Assembly (NCBI RefSeq): GCF_001544615.1
Contig: NZ_FCNV02000002.1
Span: forward strand, 186,001 to 250,000
Direction: 5' to 3'
Source: Caballeronia concitans
GTDB lineage: Bacteria > Pseudomonadota > Gammaproteobacteria > Burkholderiales > Burkholderiaceae
DNA length: 64,000 nt
Part shown: one piece after another, positions 28,253 to 36,486 of the stretch
How positions within the stretch are numbered: position 1 is the first letter of the stretch
Layout of the letters: each line of letters opens with the position of its first letter
Translations under genes and position numbers: made by a program
The notes under the pieces: model-generated
What the model saw: the letters and a program-made list of their open reading frames with translations, nothing else
Told to the model about the DNA's origin: nothing
The model's database searches: none

Positions 28253-29269
28253 TTGGATCCAGTCGCCAAACGGAAATGGCCGCGTTCCGGGCTCGAAACA
28301 ACCGTGATGGGTTTCGGCGCCGCACCGATCGGCAATATCTTCAGACCGATCAGTGAAGCGGATTCGGCTGCCCTCATCAAGGCCGCGTGGGACGCAGGCG
28401 TGCGTTATTTCGATACCGCTCCGATGTACGGTCATGGCTTGAGCGAAGCGCGCTGCGGACAGGGTCTGCGATGGTATCCGCGCGATCAGTTCGTGCTGTC
28501 GACCAAGGTCGGGCGGCTTCTCAGACCGCGCAAGCGCGCCGAGATAAACTTCGCGCCCTGGGTGGACGGGCTGCCGTTCGAGACGGTCTTCGACTACAGC
28601 TACGACGGGACGATGCGCTCGATCGAGGATAGCCTGCAGCGTCTGGCGCTGGAGCATGTCGATATCGCGTTGATTCACGATATCGATGTCTTCACCCACG
28701 GCGAGCGTCAGCCCGAGATGTTCGAAGCCGCGATGGCGGGCGCGTCGAAAGCGCTGCTCAGGCTCCGCGACGAAGGCATCGTGAAGGCGGTCGGCATCGG
28801 CGTGAACGAATGGCAGGTGGCGCACGAAGCCATTCGCCGGCAGGACTTCGATTGCCTGCTGCTGGCAGGCCGCTACACGCTGCTCGAACAGGACGCACTG
28901 GACGGCTTCTTGCCATTGTGCGAAGAGAAGCAAGTGTCGGTCATACTCGGCGGCGGCTACAACAGCGGCATTCTCGCGACAGGAGCCGTGCCCGGCGCGA
29001 AATACAACTATGCGCCCGCGCCGGACGCCATTCTGGCGCGCGTGCGCAAGATGGAGGACGTATGCCGGGAGTATTCGGTCCCGCTCAAAGCCGCGGCGCT
29101 GCAATTCGTCCTCGGCCATCCTGCCATCCCGACGAACATTCCGGGTGTGCGCACGGTTGCACAGCTCGACGACAACCTCGAGACCTTCCGGACGGAGATA
29201 CCGCCCGACTTCTGGGCTGAACTGAAGCGTCGCGAGCTGATTCGCGAGGACGCGCCGACGCCTCGATAG
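28253..29269 (+). CDS. Aldo/keto reductase, aldose-1-dehydrogenase type
   Basis: 338 residues from a TTG at 28253, chosen because AGGAG lies 6 nt upstream and the family's KRKWPRSGLETTVMGFGAAP follows. Catalytic tetrad residues are visible: Asp and Tyr in FDTAPMYGHG, Lys in VLSTKVGR, His in ALIHDIDV. The closest functional group is the D-threo-aldose/L-fucose 1-dehydrogenase and pyridoxal 4-dehydrogenase branch, which oxidises free sugars or aldehydes with NAD(P)+. It ends the operon with the DUF1479 and sugar-binding genes. Confidence 0.82.
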   Translation: MDPVAKRKWPRSGLETTVMGFGAAPIGNIFRPISEADSAALIKAAWDAGVRYFDTAPMYGHGLSEARCGQGLRWYPRDQFVLSTKVGRLLRPRKRAEINFAPWVDGLPFETVFDYSYDGTMRSIEDSLQRLALEHVDIALIHDIDVFTHGERQPEMFEAAMAGASKALLRLRDEGIVKAVGIGVNEWQVAHEAIRRQDFDCLLLAGRYTLLEQDALDGFLPLCEEKQVSVILGGGYNSGILATGAVPGAKYNYAPAPDAILARVRKMEDVCREYSVPLKAAALQFVLGHPAIPTNIPGVRTVAQLDDNLETFRTEIPPDFWAELKRRELIREDAPTPR

Positions 29270-29326
29270 AGACGCTGCGGATGGCTGACGCGGCACAACG
29301 GACAAGACAAGCGCCCGCCGTTCCGC

Positions 29327-29340
29327 TTGATATGAGTCAA
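29327..29340. promoter_or_regulatory. Fnr-type box upstream of adhP
   Basis: TTGATATGAGTCAA matches TTGAT-N4-ATCAA with one mismatch. Its centre (~29333.5) is followed by a CATACT -10-like element at 29362-29367, giving the -41.5 geometry of a class II Fnr promoter with a start near 29375. Confidence 0.75.
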
Positions 29341-29429
29341 GACCCGCTCAATTCGCTTGCGCATACTGAACGCTCATCCGGCGGCTGATTGCAGACACGG
29401 GATGCCGCCCACTTTCGAGGGAGCGTTCG

Positions 29430-30455
29430 ATGACCACATCGATGAAAGCTGCTGTCGTTCACGCGTTCGGCGAACCGTTGCGCATCGAGGAGGTGCCGAT
29501 GCCGGCGCCGGGCCGCAATGAAATCCTGGTGAAGATCGCCGCATCCGGCGTGTGCCATACCGATGTCCACGCTGCCGACGGCGACTGGCCCGTCAAGCCT
29601 GCGCTTCCGTTCATCCCCGGCCACGAAGGCGTGGGCTACGTCGCCGCCGCCGGCGCGGACGTGACGCAAGTGAAGGAAGGCGATCGCGTCGGCGTGCCGT
29701 GGCTCTATACGGCCTGCGGACACTGCGAGCACTGTCTTTCCGGATGGGAGACGCTCTGCCATTCGCAGAAGAACACGGGCTATTCGGTGAACGGCGGCTA
29801 CGCGGAATACGTCCTCGCCGATCCCGGCTATGTCGGGCATCTGCCGAAGCAGGTCGCGTTCGATGAAATCGCGCCGATTCTCTGCGCCGGCGTGACCGTC
29901 TACAAAGGCATCCGCGTGACCGACACGCGGCCGGGCCAATGGCTCGCCATCTCGGGCATCGGCGGACTCGGGCATGTGGCCGTGCAATATGCCATCGCGA
30001 TGGGCCTTCATGTCGTCGCCGTCGATATCGATCCCCGCAAGCTCGCCCTCGCTCGCGATCTCGGCGCGAAGCTCGCCATCGACGCATCCGTCGACGATCC
30101 CGCCGCAGTCATCCAGAAGGAGATCGGCGGCGTGCATGGCGTGCTCGTCACCGCCGTGTCGCGCGGCGCGTTCGCGCAGGCGCTCGGCATGGTGCGGCGA
30201 GGCGGCACGGTCTCGCTCAACGGCCTGCCGCCCGGCGACTTTCCGCTGCCCATCTTTTCGACGGTCCTGAACGGCATCACGGTGCGCGGTTCCATCGTCG
30301 GCACGCGGCGCGACCTTCAGGAAGCGCTCGATTTCGCGGCGGAAGGCAAAGTTCGCGCGCACATTCATCGCGAGCGGCTCGAGAACATCAATTCCGTTAT
30401 CGCCGATCTGAAAAGCGGCAAGGTCGATGGCCGCGTCGTGCTGACGCTCGACTGA
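29430..30455 (+). CDS. adhP: Zinc-dependent alcohol dehydrogenase AdhP
   Basis: 341 residues, NAD+-dependent medium-chain dehydrogenase of the AdhP type (ethanol/short alcohols). The catalytic zinc site is Cys in [10 protein letters not shown], His-Glu in PGHEGVGY and a later Cys ([11 protein letters not shown]). The structural zinc lobe is [15 protein letters not shown]. The nucleotide loop is [13 protein letters not shown]. It is preceded by an Fnr-type box, consistent with a role in redox balance at low oxygen. Confidence 0.93.
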   Translation: MTTSMKAAVVHAFGEPLRIEEVPMPAPGRNEILVKIAASGVCHTDVHAADGDWPVKPALPFIPGHEGVGYVAAAGADVTQVKEGDRVGVPWLYTACGHCEHCLSGWETLCHSQKNTGYSVNGGYAEYVLADPGYVGHLPKQVAFDEIAPILCAGVTVYKGIRVTDTRPGQWLAISGIGGLGHVAVQYAIAMGLHVVAVDIDPRKLALARDLGAKLAIDASVDDPAAVIQKEIGGVHGVLVTAVSRGAFAQALGMVRRGGTVSLNGLPPGDFPLPIFSTVLNGITVRGSIVGTRRDLQEALDFAAEGKVRAHIHRERLENINSVIADLKSGKVDGRVVLTLD

Positions 30456-30547
30456 GCAACGGCAGCCGCGCATGTCCGCGAAGCTCGACGGTGGCATCCG
30501 GCATGGCGGCGCGATTATCGACGTGCCTTGCGTTCGATCCGCGACGA

Positions 30548-30561
30548 CTGATCCAGATCAA
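30548..30561. promoter_or_regulatory. Fnr-type box upstream of the nitroreductase
   Basis: CTGATCCAGATCAA matches the Fnr consensus with one mismatch. The -41.5 rule predicts transcription from about 30596, which supports the start at 30639 rather than the earlier in-frame start at 30579. Confidence 0.72.
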
Positions 30562-30638
30562 TCGCCAGCCTGTGCACGGTGGAAGAATCGATTCGTTACC
30601 CGCTTATCCGGCGCGTGAGCGAACGCGGAAATACGGCC

Positions 30639-31292
30639 ATGATCAAGCCATTGTTTCGAATCGGCGCGGTGCTGAACGCGCCGACACCGCGTGCCGTGGA
30701 AGCGGAGCCGCCCGCCGTCATCGCGTTTCCCGCGCCGCGACGCAGCGGCGGCATGCCGCTTCTCGACGCCCTCGCCGCGCGGCAAACCACCCGCAGCTTC
30801 TCGTCCGATGCGATCGACACCGGCCTGCTCGGCGACCTGCTATGGGCCGCTGACGGCATCAATCGCGATGTGGACGGCGGGCGCACGGCGCCATCGGCGC
30901 TCGGCGGATATGAGATCGACATCTATGTGCTGCTGGCTACGGGCTCGTATCGCTACGATCCGACCGCTCACCGGCTCGTACTCGTTGCGCCGTTCGACTT
31001 GCGAGCGACGACGGGCTACCAGGACTTTCTCGCGCATGCGCCGGTAGACCTCGTCTATGTCGCCGATCTGAACCGCATGCAGGACGTGCCGCCTCGCCAG
31101 CGCGAGAACTTCGCGTGCGCGAGCGCCGGTGCGATTCTGCAGAACGTCTATCTGTTCTGCGCATCCGCAGGGCTCGCCGCCGCCGCGTGCGGCTGGATGA
31201 ACCGCACCGCGCTGGCCGTCAACCTGAAGCTGCCGGTGGGATCGAGCGCCATGCTCGCGCAGACCATCGGGTATTTCGCTCGGCACTCCTGA
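30639..31292 (+). CDS. Nitroreductase / SagB-type FMN oxidoreductase
   Basis: 217 residues from the ATG at 30639. The fold is that of FMN-dependent nitroreductases: LLDALAARQTTRSF with the FMN-phosphate-binding Arg pair, APSALGGYEIDIYVL and FACASAGAILQNVYLFCASAGL. The TAPSALGGYEIDIYV segment and the SYRYDPTAHRL turn are closest to the SagB/ThcOx-like branch. It stands alone, not beside a peptide-modification gene, so a simple NAD(P)H oxidoreductase role is more likely. It lies under an Fnr-type box in the low-oxygen island. Confidence 0.78.
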   Translation: MIKPLFRIGAVLNAPTPRAVEAEPPAVIAFPAPRRSGGMPLLDALAARQTTRSFSSDAIDTGLLGDLLWAADGINRDVDGGRTAPSALGGYEIDIYVLLATGSYRYDPTAHRLVLVAPFDLRATTGYQDFLAHAPVDLVYVADLNRMQDVPPRQRENFACASAGAILQNVYLFCASAGLAAAACGWMNRTALAVNLKLPVGSSAMLAQTIGYFARHS

Positions 31293-31382
31293 TATGGTTA
31301 GATATCCCTATTATCTAGTGATATTCATGAACTCATCGGTTTGCTTGTATAAGAACACCGAATCTATGATCGGCAAACGCTT

Positions 31383-31580
31383 CTAATCGGCGGGCGCCTT
31401 TTTCGGCAGCGTGAGCGTCAGGATGCCGCCCTGATACTGTGCGCTGGCGGCGCCGTCGTCGATTTGGCTGCCGAACGAGAACGAGCGGCTCACTTCTCCC
31501 GTATAGCGTTCGCGGCGAATCACGCGCTCGCCGTCTTGCTCTTCCTTGTTGCGCTCGGGTAAGACGTTCGCGTCTGGCAC
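31383..31580 (-). pseudogene. C-terminal half of an Hsp20 small heat-shock protein
   Basis: The 65-residue frame contains only the second half of an alpha-crystallin domain: DGERVIRRERYTGEVSRSF, the SAQYQGGILTLTLPKK beta-strand and a short tail. Intact Hsp20 proteins are about 140-150 residues, so about half of the family length, including the start of the domain, is missing. The only start is a GTG at 31580, 3 bp from an Fnr-type box. It is probably a remnant left by a deletion, although a short expressed product cannot be excluded. Confidence 0.7.
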
Positions 31581-31582
31581 GA

Positions 31583-31596
31583 TTGACCTGCATCAA
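31583..31596. promoter_or_regulatory. Fnr-type box between hsp20 remnant and a small secreted protein
   Basis: TTGACCTGCATCAA has one mismatch to the Fnr consensus. The spacing to the + strand gene (predicted start of transcription near 31631, ATG at 31659) is right for activation of that gene. Confidence 0.68.
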
Positions 31597-31658
31597 GCGA
31601 GGAGACAAACGGCGGGCGCACAGTGGGGCCCGATATCAGCCTATCCCGGAGACGCAGC

Positions 31659-32030
31659 ATGACGGTACATAGCGCAACGCTTTCATCGCAATGCCTGGTG
31701 GCAGCCGCAGCGGTCGTGCTCACGACCTGCACGCCCTTATGCGCCGCGCAGAGTCGAACACCGGAGGAGCATCGTATCGTCGCGCCCGCGAGCACTGATC
31801 CTTTCGTGGCGAGACGCAATGCGAACGCTCAGGCGAACGCCGAGTATCGCGCTGCGAAGAAGGTCTCGAAGAGCGAGCGGCGCGCGAGCGTCAAGGAAGC
31901 GGACGCGCAGTACAAGGAAGAGGTCGGCAACGCGCGCGTCAATCGCAAGGCGGATCGTGACGCCGCGAACAAGGCGCTTAAGGCGAGCGAACTGGAGCGC
32001 ACGAGTGCACCGCCTCATGTCTCTCATTGA
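31659..32030 (+). CDS. Small secreted Lys/Arg/Ala-rich protein
   Basis: 123 residues from the ATG at 31659 (GGAG 7 nt upstream; an earlier in-frame start at 31623 precedes the predicted transcript). The N-terminus is a signal peptide (CLVAAAAVVLTTCTPLCAAQ). The mature part is almost entirely helical and highly charged, with repeated short patterns (AEYRAAKKVSKSERR, ADAQYKEEVGNARVNRKADR). No family or function is recognised. It lies under an Fnr-type box and is convergent with the gene at 32045. Confidence 0.65.
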   Translation: MTVHSATLSSQCLVAAAAVVLTTCTPLCAAQSRTPEEHRIVAPASTDPFVARRNANAQANAEYRAAKKVSKSERRASVKEADAQYKEEVGNARVNRKADRDAANKALKASELERTSAPPHVSH

Positions 32031-32044
32031 CGCGAGCCTCGCCT

Positions 32045-32284
32045 CTACACGCTGATGACCTTGTCGGACTTGAGATTGATCCACGCCATGCCTTCACGCA
32101 GGCCCTCGAGCACCGCTTCGCGCTCGCTTTCGAACTCACCCGCATGCTTGAAGCGATGCACGAATCGCCCGCCTTCCACATTCGGATGCTCGACGGCGAC
32201 CGCGCATACGATGCCTTCCGAAGTTCGTTCGGCGTTGCATGTCACGGTCCAGTCCGCGCAATTCACTTGTCCCTTGATCGACAT
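32045..32284 (-). CDS. Small conserved-type protein of unknown function
   Basis: 79 residues from the ATG at 32284, preceded by AGGAG. It has two cysteines (VNCADWTVTCNAE), VAVEHPNVEGGRFVHRFKH and an acidic helix ending in LREGMAWINLKSD. There is no signal peptide or membrane span. Family not recognised. It is divergent from the universal stress gene and has its own Fnr-type box at 32365-32378, so co-expression at low oxygen is likely. Confidence 0.68.
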   Translation of the reverse strand: MSIKGQVNCADWTVTCNAERTSEGIVCAVAVEHPNVEGGRFVHRFKHAGEFESEREAVLEGLREGMAWINLKSDKVISV

Positions 32285-32364
32285 TGCTCTGCTCCTGTTC
32301 ATCGTCGTACGCCGTGCCGCGACCATCGGCTAATTCAACCTTATGAATTCCCGCGCGCACCGTC

Positions 32365-32378
32365 TTGAGCCAAATCAA
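32365..32378. promoter_or_regulatory. Fnr-type box serving the minus-strand small gene
   Basis: TTGAGCCAAATCAA has one mismatch to the consensus. Counting 41-42 bp toward the minus gene places transcription start near 32330, 46 bp before its ATG. Confidence 0.7.
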
Positions 32379-32410
32379 GGCATGGTTCGTTGCCGCTGCC
32401 TCGTGATCGT

Positions 32411-32424
32411 TTGACCTGAGTCAA
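32411..32424. promoter_or_regulatory. Fnr-type box serving the universal stress gene
   Basis: TTGACCTGAGTCAA is a perfect palindrome in its arms (TTGAC/GTCAA), with two mismatches to the TTGAT consensus. A TACACT -10 element at 32447-32452 and a predicted start near 32459 fit a class II promoter for the gene at 32514. Confidence 0.72.
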
Positions 32425-32513
32425 GCGCGTTTCATGAGCCAATCCGTACACTCTTCCGCATACAACGATGCGTCCCGCCCCGATCCCACCCCTCTTCTTC
32501 TAATGAGTCCGCC

Positions 32514-33011
32514 ATGTACAAACGCATCCTCGCGCCGATCGACGGCAGCATCACTTCCACGCACGCCTTCGAAGAGGCGCTCAAGATCGCGCGAGACAGC
32601 GACGCCATGCTTCAGCCGCTTTTCATCGTGGATCTTCAGCCCGTGACCTACACCGCAGCCGCGACCTTCTATCCCGACATGCGCGATGCATTGCTCGAAG
32701 AAGGCCGGCGCCTGACGAAGGAAGCCGCCGGGCGCATGGCGCGCGAAGGCGTGAAAGGCGAGCCGCGCATCGCCGAAGTGGAATTGACGGACGACGACAT
32801 CGGAGAGCGCATTCTTCATTGCGCAGATGATTTCGGCGCGGATCTGGTCGTGATGGGAACGCACGGACGGCGCGGCTTTCAGCGCGTCCTGCTGGGCAGC
32901 GTCGCCGAGCGATTCATCCGGCTCGCGCGCTGTCCCGTCATGCTGGTGCCGGGCCGCGAAGCCGAAGCGCAGGCAAAGCAAGCGGAGGAAGCAGCGCACG
33001 TCGCGGAATGA
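32514..33011 (+). CDS. Universal stress protein (UspA family)
   Basis: 165 residues, single Usp domain. [15 protein letters not shown] opens the fold and the ATP-binding G-x2-G-x9-GS motif is intact as [20 protein letters not shown], so this is an ATP-binding type. A 20-residue Ala/Glu/Lys tail is extra. Proteins of this kind accumulate in stress and low oxygen. Its promoter region has an Fnr-type box at the class II distance. Confidence 0.93.
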   Translation: MYKRILAPIDGSITSTHAFEEALKIARDSDAMLQPLFIVDLQPVTYTAAATFYPDMRDALLEEGRRLTKEAAGRMAREGVKGEPRIAEVELTDDDIGERILHCADDFGADLVVMGTHGRRGFQRVLLGSVAERFIRLARCPVMLVPGREAEAQAKQAEEAAHVAE

Positions 33012-33065
33012 ACGACAACCTGCGTCCGAGAATTTGATCGCGTTTCCCTACTCTGCAGGGCGGCG

Positions 33066-34415
33066 ATGCAAGGGCCATATGAGCAAGATCGAAGCGTCAA
33101 TGAACCGTACGCCCGGTTGAAGCGCCATGCGTCCGCAAAAGCCGCACTCGCCGCAGCCGTCGTGTTTGCGGCCTGGTGGCTGGGCATCCAGCGCCTTCTT
33201 TCGGTTTGCGTTGTCGGGACGTTCGACGAGGTCTGGCTCTGGACGGCCGCCGTCGCATGCACGCTGCTCTTCGGATCGCTCGTGTTTCTCGTCGTGCGGC
33301 AACGCGCGACTCACGCCATCGCCGGAAGCGGAGCGCTGACGCATGCGCGCCTCGACGGCATCATCCGTTCGACGACGGAAGCCATCATCACGATCGATTC
33401 GGCCCAGCGCATCGTCCTCTTCAATCCGATGGCGGAGCAGGTCTTCCGTTGCCCCGCGAGCGATGCGATCGGCGCGCCGCTCGCGCGCTTCATTCCCGAG
33501 CGCTATCGCGCGGCGCATGAGCATCAGGTCCGGCAGTTCGGCACGACCGGCGTATCGGACCGGCAGATGGGCGCGCAGCGCGTGCTGTTCGGCCTGCGCG
33601 CCGACGGCGAAGAGTTTCCCATCGAAGCATCCATCTCGCAGACCGAAGACGACGACGGCAAGCTCTTCACCGTCGTCCTGCGCGATGTCACCGATCGCGT
33701 GAAAGCGGCAGCGCAGCTCGAACAGTCGCGTGAAGAACTGCGCGCGTTGTCGGTCAATCTTCAGCAACTGCGTGAGAACGAGAAAAGCCGCATTGCACGC
33801 GAACTGCACGACGATCTCGGCCAGACGCTGACCGCGCTCAAGATGGATGTCTTCGCGCTCGAAGCGGAACTCGCCGCGCGTAAGGCTCATGATGCGCATA
33901 TCGCCGATCGCCTGAAGCGCATGCTCGGCCTCATCGACCGCAATATCGCATCGCTGCGGCGCATCGCGGCGCATCAGCGGCCCGTCATGCTCGACGATCT
34001 CGGACTGAACGCCGCCATCGACTGGCTCGTGGACGACTTCGTGCAACGCTATGGCATCGAGGTGACGCACACGCTCGATACCGGCGACATCGTGTTCAAC
34101 GCGCACGCAGCCACGACGGTTTTCCGTATCATCGAGGAAGCGCTCATGAATGTCGCCCGCCATGCGCACGCCAGCCGCGTCGAGTTGATGCTCGAAGCCA
34201 AGGAACGCGATTGCGTGCTGCGCGTGAGCGACGATGGCGTCGGCACGCGTACGCTGCCTGCGCCGAACGGAAAATGCTTCGGCCTGATCGACGTGCGCGA
34301 GCGTGCGAATGCACTGGGCGGCCGCGTGTGCGTCGATTCGATGCCCGGCAACGGCTTCGTCCTGACCGTGGTCCTGCCCCGCGAAGCGGTGCACGAAAAG
34401 GAATCGCAACCATGA
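33066..34415 (+). CDS. NarL-type sensor histidine kinase with PAS domain
   Basis: 449 residues. Two membrane helices (~27-46 and ~57-78) with only a short loop between them, then a PAS domain (~95-205; ARLDGIIRSTTEAIITID, a FPIEASIS strand), a HisKA_3 dimerisation helix with the phospho-acceptor in RIARELHDDLGQTLTAL, and a HATPase_c domain (EEALMNVARHAHASRVEL, DDGVG). The layout points to cytoplasmic sensing; the PAS has no obvious haem-binding FixL motif that I can identify. The stop overlaps the regulator ATG (ATGA). Confidence 0.92.
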   Translation: MQGPYEQDRSVNEPYARLKRHASAKAALAAAVVFAAWWLGIQRLLSVCVVGTFDEVWLWTAAVACTLLFGSLVFLVVRQRATHAIAGSGALTHARLDGIIRSTTEAIITIDSAQRIVLFNPMAEQVFRCPASDAIGAPLARFIPERYRAAHEHQVRQFGTTGVSDRQMGAQRVLFGLRADGEEFPIEASISQTEDDDGKLFTVVLRDVTDRVKAAAQLEQSREELRALSVNLQQLRENEKSRIARELHDDLGQTLTALKMDVFALEAELAARKAHDAHIADRLKRMLGLIDRNIASLRRIAAHQRPVMLDDLGLNAAIDWLVDDFVQRYGIEVTHTLDTGDIVFNAHAATTVFRIIEEALMNVARHAHASRVELMLEAKERDCVLRVSDDGVGTRTLPAPNGKCFGLIDVRERANALGGRVCVDSMPGNGFVLTVVLPREAVHEKESQP

Positions 34416-35065
34416 CGACGAAAGTGCTGATCGCGGACGACCACACGCTCGTACGCGACGGACTGCGCCACATTCTCGCCAACGCAAGCAGCTTCGAGGT
34501 GGCGGGCGAAGCGAGCGATGGTCCGAGCACGCTCGCCCTCGTGCGCTCGACGCCGGCTCACGTCCTCGTGCTCGATCTCTCGATGCCGGGCCGCAGCGGC
34601 CTCGAACTGCTCAAGCAGATCAAGGACGAGATTCCCGCGCTTCGCATCCTCGTGCTGACCATGCATGCGGAACAGCAATACGCCGCGCGCGCGTTCAAGG
34701 CGGGCGCATCGGGCTATCTCACGAAGGAAAGCGCCAGTGCGGAACTGGTCTCCGCCGTCACGAAGGTCGCGGCGGGCGGCGCATACGTGAGCCTCGCAAT
34801 GGCCGAACGCTTCGCGCAAAGCCTGACGGAACCGGCGGACGCGTTGCCGCATCAGCGCCTGTCGGATCGCGAGCATGAGGTGTTTCGCCGGCTGTGCGCG
34901 GGGGAGTCGATCAACCAGATCGGCGAGGCGCTGTGCGTGAGCGCGAAGACCATCAGCACTTACAAGGCGCGCATTCTCGAAAAGATGCAGATGCCGCATG
35001 AAGCGGCGCTCGTGCGCTACGCCGTCAAGCATCATCTTTTCGACGACGAGAACGACGACGTCTGA
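34412..35065 (+). CDS. NarL/FixJ-type response regulator
   Basis: 217 residues from the ATG at 34412, translationally coupled to the kinase. The receiver domain has the acidic pocket IADDHTLVRDG, phospho-acceptor Asp in LVLDLSMPGRSG and the switch Thr/Lys (LVLTMHAE, GYLTKES). The LuxR-type helix-turn-helix is LSDREHEVFRRLCAGESINQ then IGEALCVSAKTISTYKARIL. It acts with the upstream kinase, probably on genes of the surrounding low-oxygen island. Confidence 0.94.
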   Translation: MTTKVLIADDHTLVRDGLRHILANASSFEVAGEASDGPSTLALVRSTPAHVLVLDLSMPGRSGLELLKQIKDEIPALRILVLTMHAEQQYAARAFKAGASGYLTKESASAELVSAVTKVAAGGAYVSLAMAERFAQSLTEPADALPHQRLSDREHEVFRRLCAGESINQIGEALCVSAKTISTYKARILEKMQMPHEAALVRYAVKHHLFDDENDDV

Positions 35066-35234
35066 ATGTCGTCCGTCAGGATTTCCCTACACGCCTGCCG
35101 AAACGCCTACGGAAGTTTCCGCCATCGCCGATTCATTTCGGGATTTGCTCAGCCGATAATCGAACGCATGGATTCATCGGCCGCGCCGGAAGTATCACGG
35201 TGCGCGCGAACCAACGTTCGACAGGAGGCGCAGC

Positions 35235-36023
35235 ATGTTTCCCGTAAGCGAAGCCAGACCCATCGCCCGCAAGAACGAGGTGCCCGCCCCGCGACGCGCG
35301 TTTCAGATCGCGGACAAGTCATCGAAGAGCGCAACGCGCCAGGGCATGCGCTGCTCGACCTGCTCGATGCAGCGTGTGTGCATGCCGAGCGCCCTCTCCC
35401 CCGACGAATGCGAACGGCTCGACGCGATCATCTGCGCGACGCGTATCGTCCGGCGCGGCGAGACGCTCTATCGCTCCGGCGATGCATTTCAGAGCGTCTA
35501 TGCCGTGCGCAGCGGCTGTTTCAAGACCGTCGTCGTGCATCGCGACGGCGACGAGCAGGTCACGGGCTTTCATCTCGCGGGCGATGCGCTCGGACTCGAC
35601 GGCGTGAGTTCCGACAGCCACACGTGCGATGCGATCGCGCTCGAAGACAGCGTCGTCTGCATCATTCCGTTCGATCTGCTCGAACTGCTTTGCCGCGAAG
35701 TCAAGGCGATCCAGCATCACGTTCATCGCCTGATGAGCAGCGAGATCGTGCGTGAATCCAATCTCATGATGCTGCTCGGCACGATGTCGGCGGAACAGCG
35801 CGTCGCCGCGTTCCTGCTCAATATCTCGGCGCGCATGAAGGCGCGCGGCTATTCGCCCGCGCAGTTCGTGCTGCGCATGACGCGCGAAGAGATCGGCAGC
35901 TATCTCGGCCTCAAGCTCGAAACCGTGAGCCGCATGTTCTCGAAGCTGCAAAAGGCGGGCGTGGTCGATGCGCGCGGCAAGGAAGTGCGGATACTGAATC
36001 AGGCGAGCCTCGAAAGCGTTTGA
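35235..36023 (+). CDS. Fnr/Anr-type oxygen-sensing transcription regulator
   Basis: 262 residues with an AGGAGG site 6-7 nt before the ATG. It has the four cysteines used by E. coli Fnr for its oxygen-labile [4Fe-4S] cluster: three in MRCSTCSMQRVCMPS (C-x2-C-x5-C) and one in DSVVCIIPF. The cNMP-fold core includes GDEQVTGFHLAGDALG. The recognition helix LGLKLETVSRMFSKLQ has the E--SR pattern that reads TTGAT half-sites. Six such boxes lie in the surrounding 7 kb, so it very likely controls them. Confidence 0.94.
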   Translation: MFPVSEARPIARKNEVPAPRRAFQIADKSSKSATRQGMRCSTCSMQRVCMPSALSPDECERLDAIICATRIVRRGETLYRSGDAFQSVYAVRSGCFKTVVVHRDGDEQVTGFHLAGDALGLDGVSSDSHTCDAIALEDSVVCIIPFDLLELLCREVKAIQHHVHRLMSSEIVRESNLMMLLGTMSAEQRVAAFLLNISARMKARGYSPAQFVLRMTREEIGSYLGLKLETVSRMFSKLQKAGVVDARGKEVRILNQASLESV

Positions 36024-36050
36024 AGCGCGCTTGCGCGCTGATATGCCCCG

Positions 36051-36064
36051 TTGATGCAGATCAA
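36051..36064. promoter_or_regulatory. Perfect Fnr box upstream of the cytochrome c gene
   Basis: TTGATGCAGATCAA is an exact match to TTGAT-N4-ATCAA, and the palindrome extends four further bases on each side (CCCG/CGGG). Predicted transcription start is near 36099, 22 bp before the ATG at 36121. Confidence 0.85.
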
Positions 36065-36120
36065 CGGGCATCGCGGCTGCGGATCGCATCATCGGTGCGT
36101 GCCTTCATTCATTGCGCGCC

Positions 36121-36465
36121 ATGTCTCTCGCTCATTCTCGTCGTCTTGCACGCACGGCGCTCCTCGCCGGTCTCATGCTGTGCGCATCGCACGCGGTGGC
36201 GCAGTCCGAGCCGAGCGCGCTGATCGACCAGCAACACTGCATGTTCTGCCATACCAACGACGCCCCGTTACTCGCGCCGTCGTTCCAGCAGATCGCCAGC
36301 CGCTATCGCGACGATCCGCAAGCGCAAGCCATGCTGGAGCACAAGCTGCGCGCGGGCGGCCGCGCACACTGGGGCGACATGGCCATGCCGATGCCCGCCG
36401 AACGCGGCGGCGCGCTTTCGCCGGAAGATGCGCATGTGCTCGTCGAATGGGTGTTGCGTCATTAG
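36121..36465 (+). CDS. Small secreted class I cytochrome c
   Basis: 114 residues from the ATG at 36121. A signal peptide (ALLAGLMLCASHAVAQ) is followed by one haem c site, CMFCH, and a later MAMPMPAERGG segment that supplies the axial Met. LSPEDAHVLVEWVLRH is the usual C-terminal helix. It should be a periplasmic monohaem electron carrier. A perfect Fnr box precedes it, which fits use in low-oxygen respiration. Confidence 0.88.
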   Translation: MSLAHSRRLARTALLAGLMLCASHAVAQSEPSALIDQQHCMFCHTNDAPLLAPSFQQIASRYRDDPQAQAMLEHKLRAGGRAHWGDMAMPMPAERGGALSPEDAHVLVEWVLRH

Positions 36466-36486
36466 TCATAGCGAGCGGAATCCATC

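Noticed and set aside
30579-30638. Upstream start for the nitroreductase
   Set aside because: It would lie before the transcription start predicted from the Fnr box, and the sequence between shows no family similarity.
33036-33049. TTTGATCGCGTTTCC as a further Fnr box upstream of the kinase
   Set aside because: Only one half-site (TTGAT) is present; the second arm does not match.
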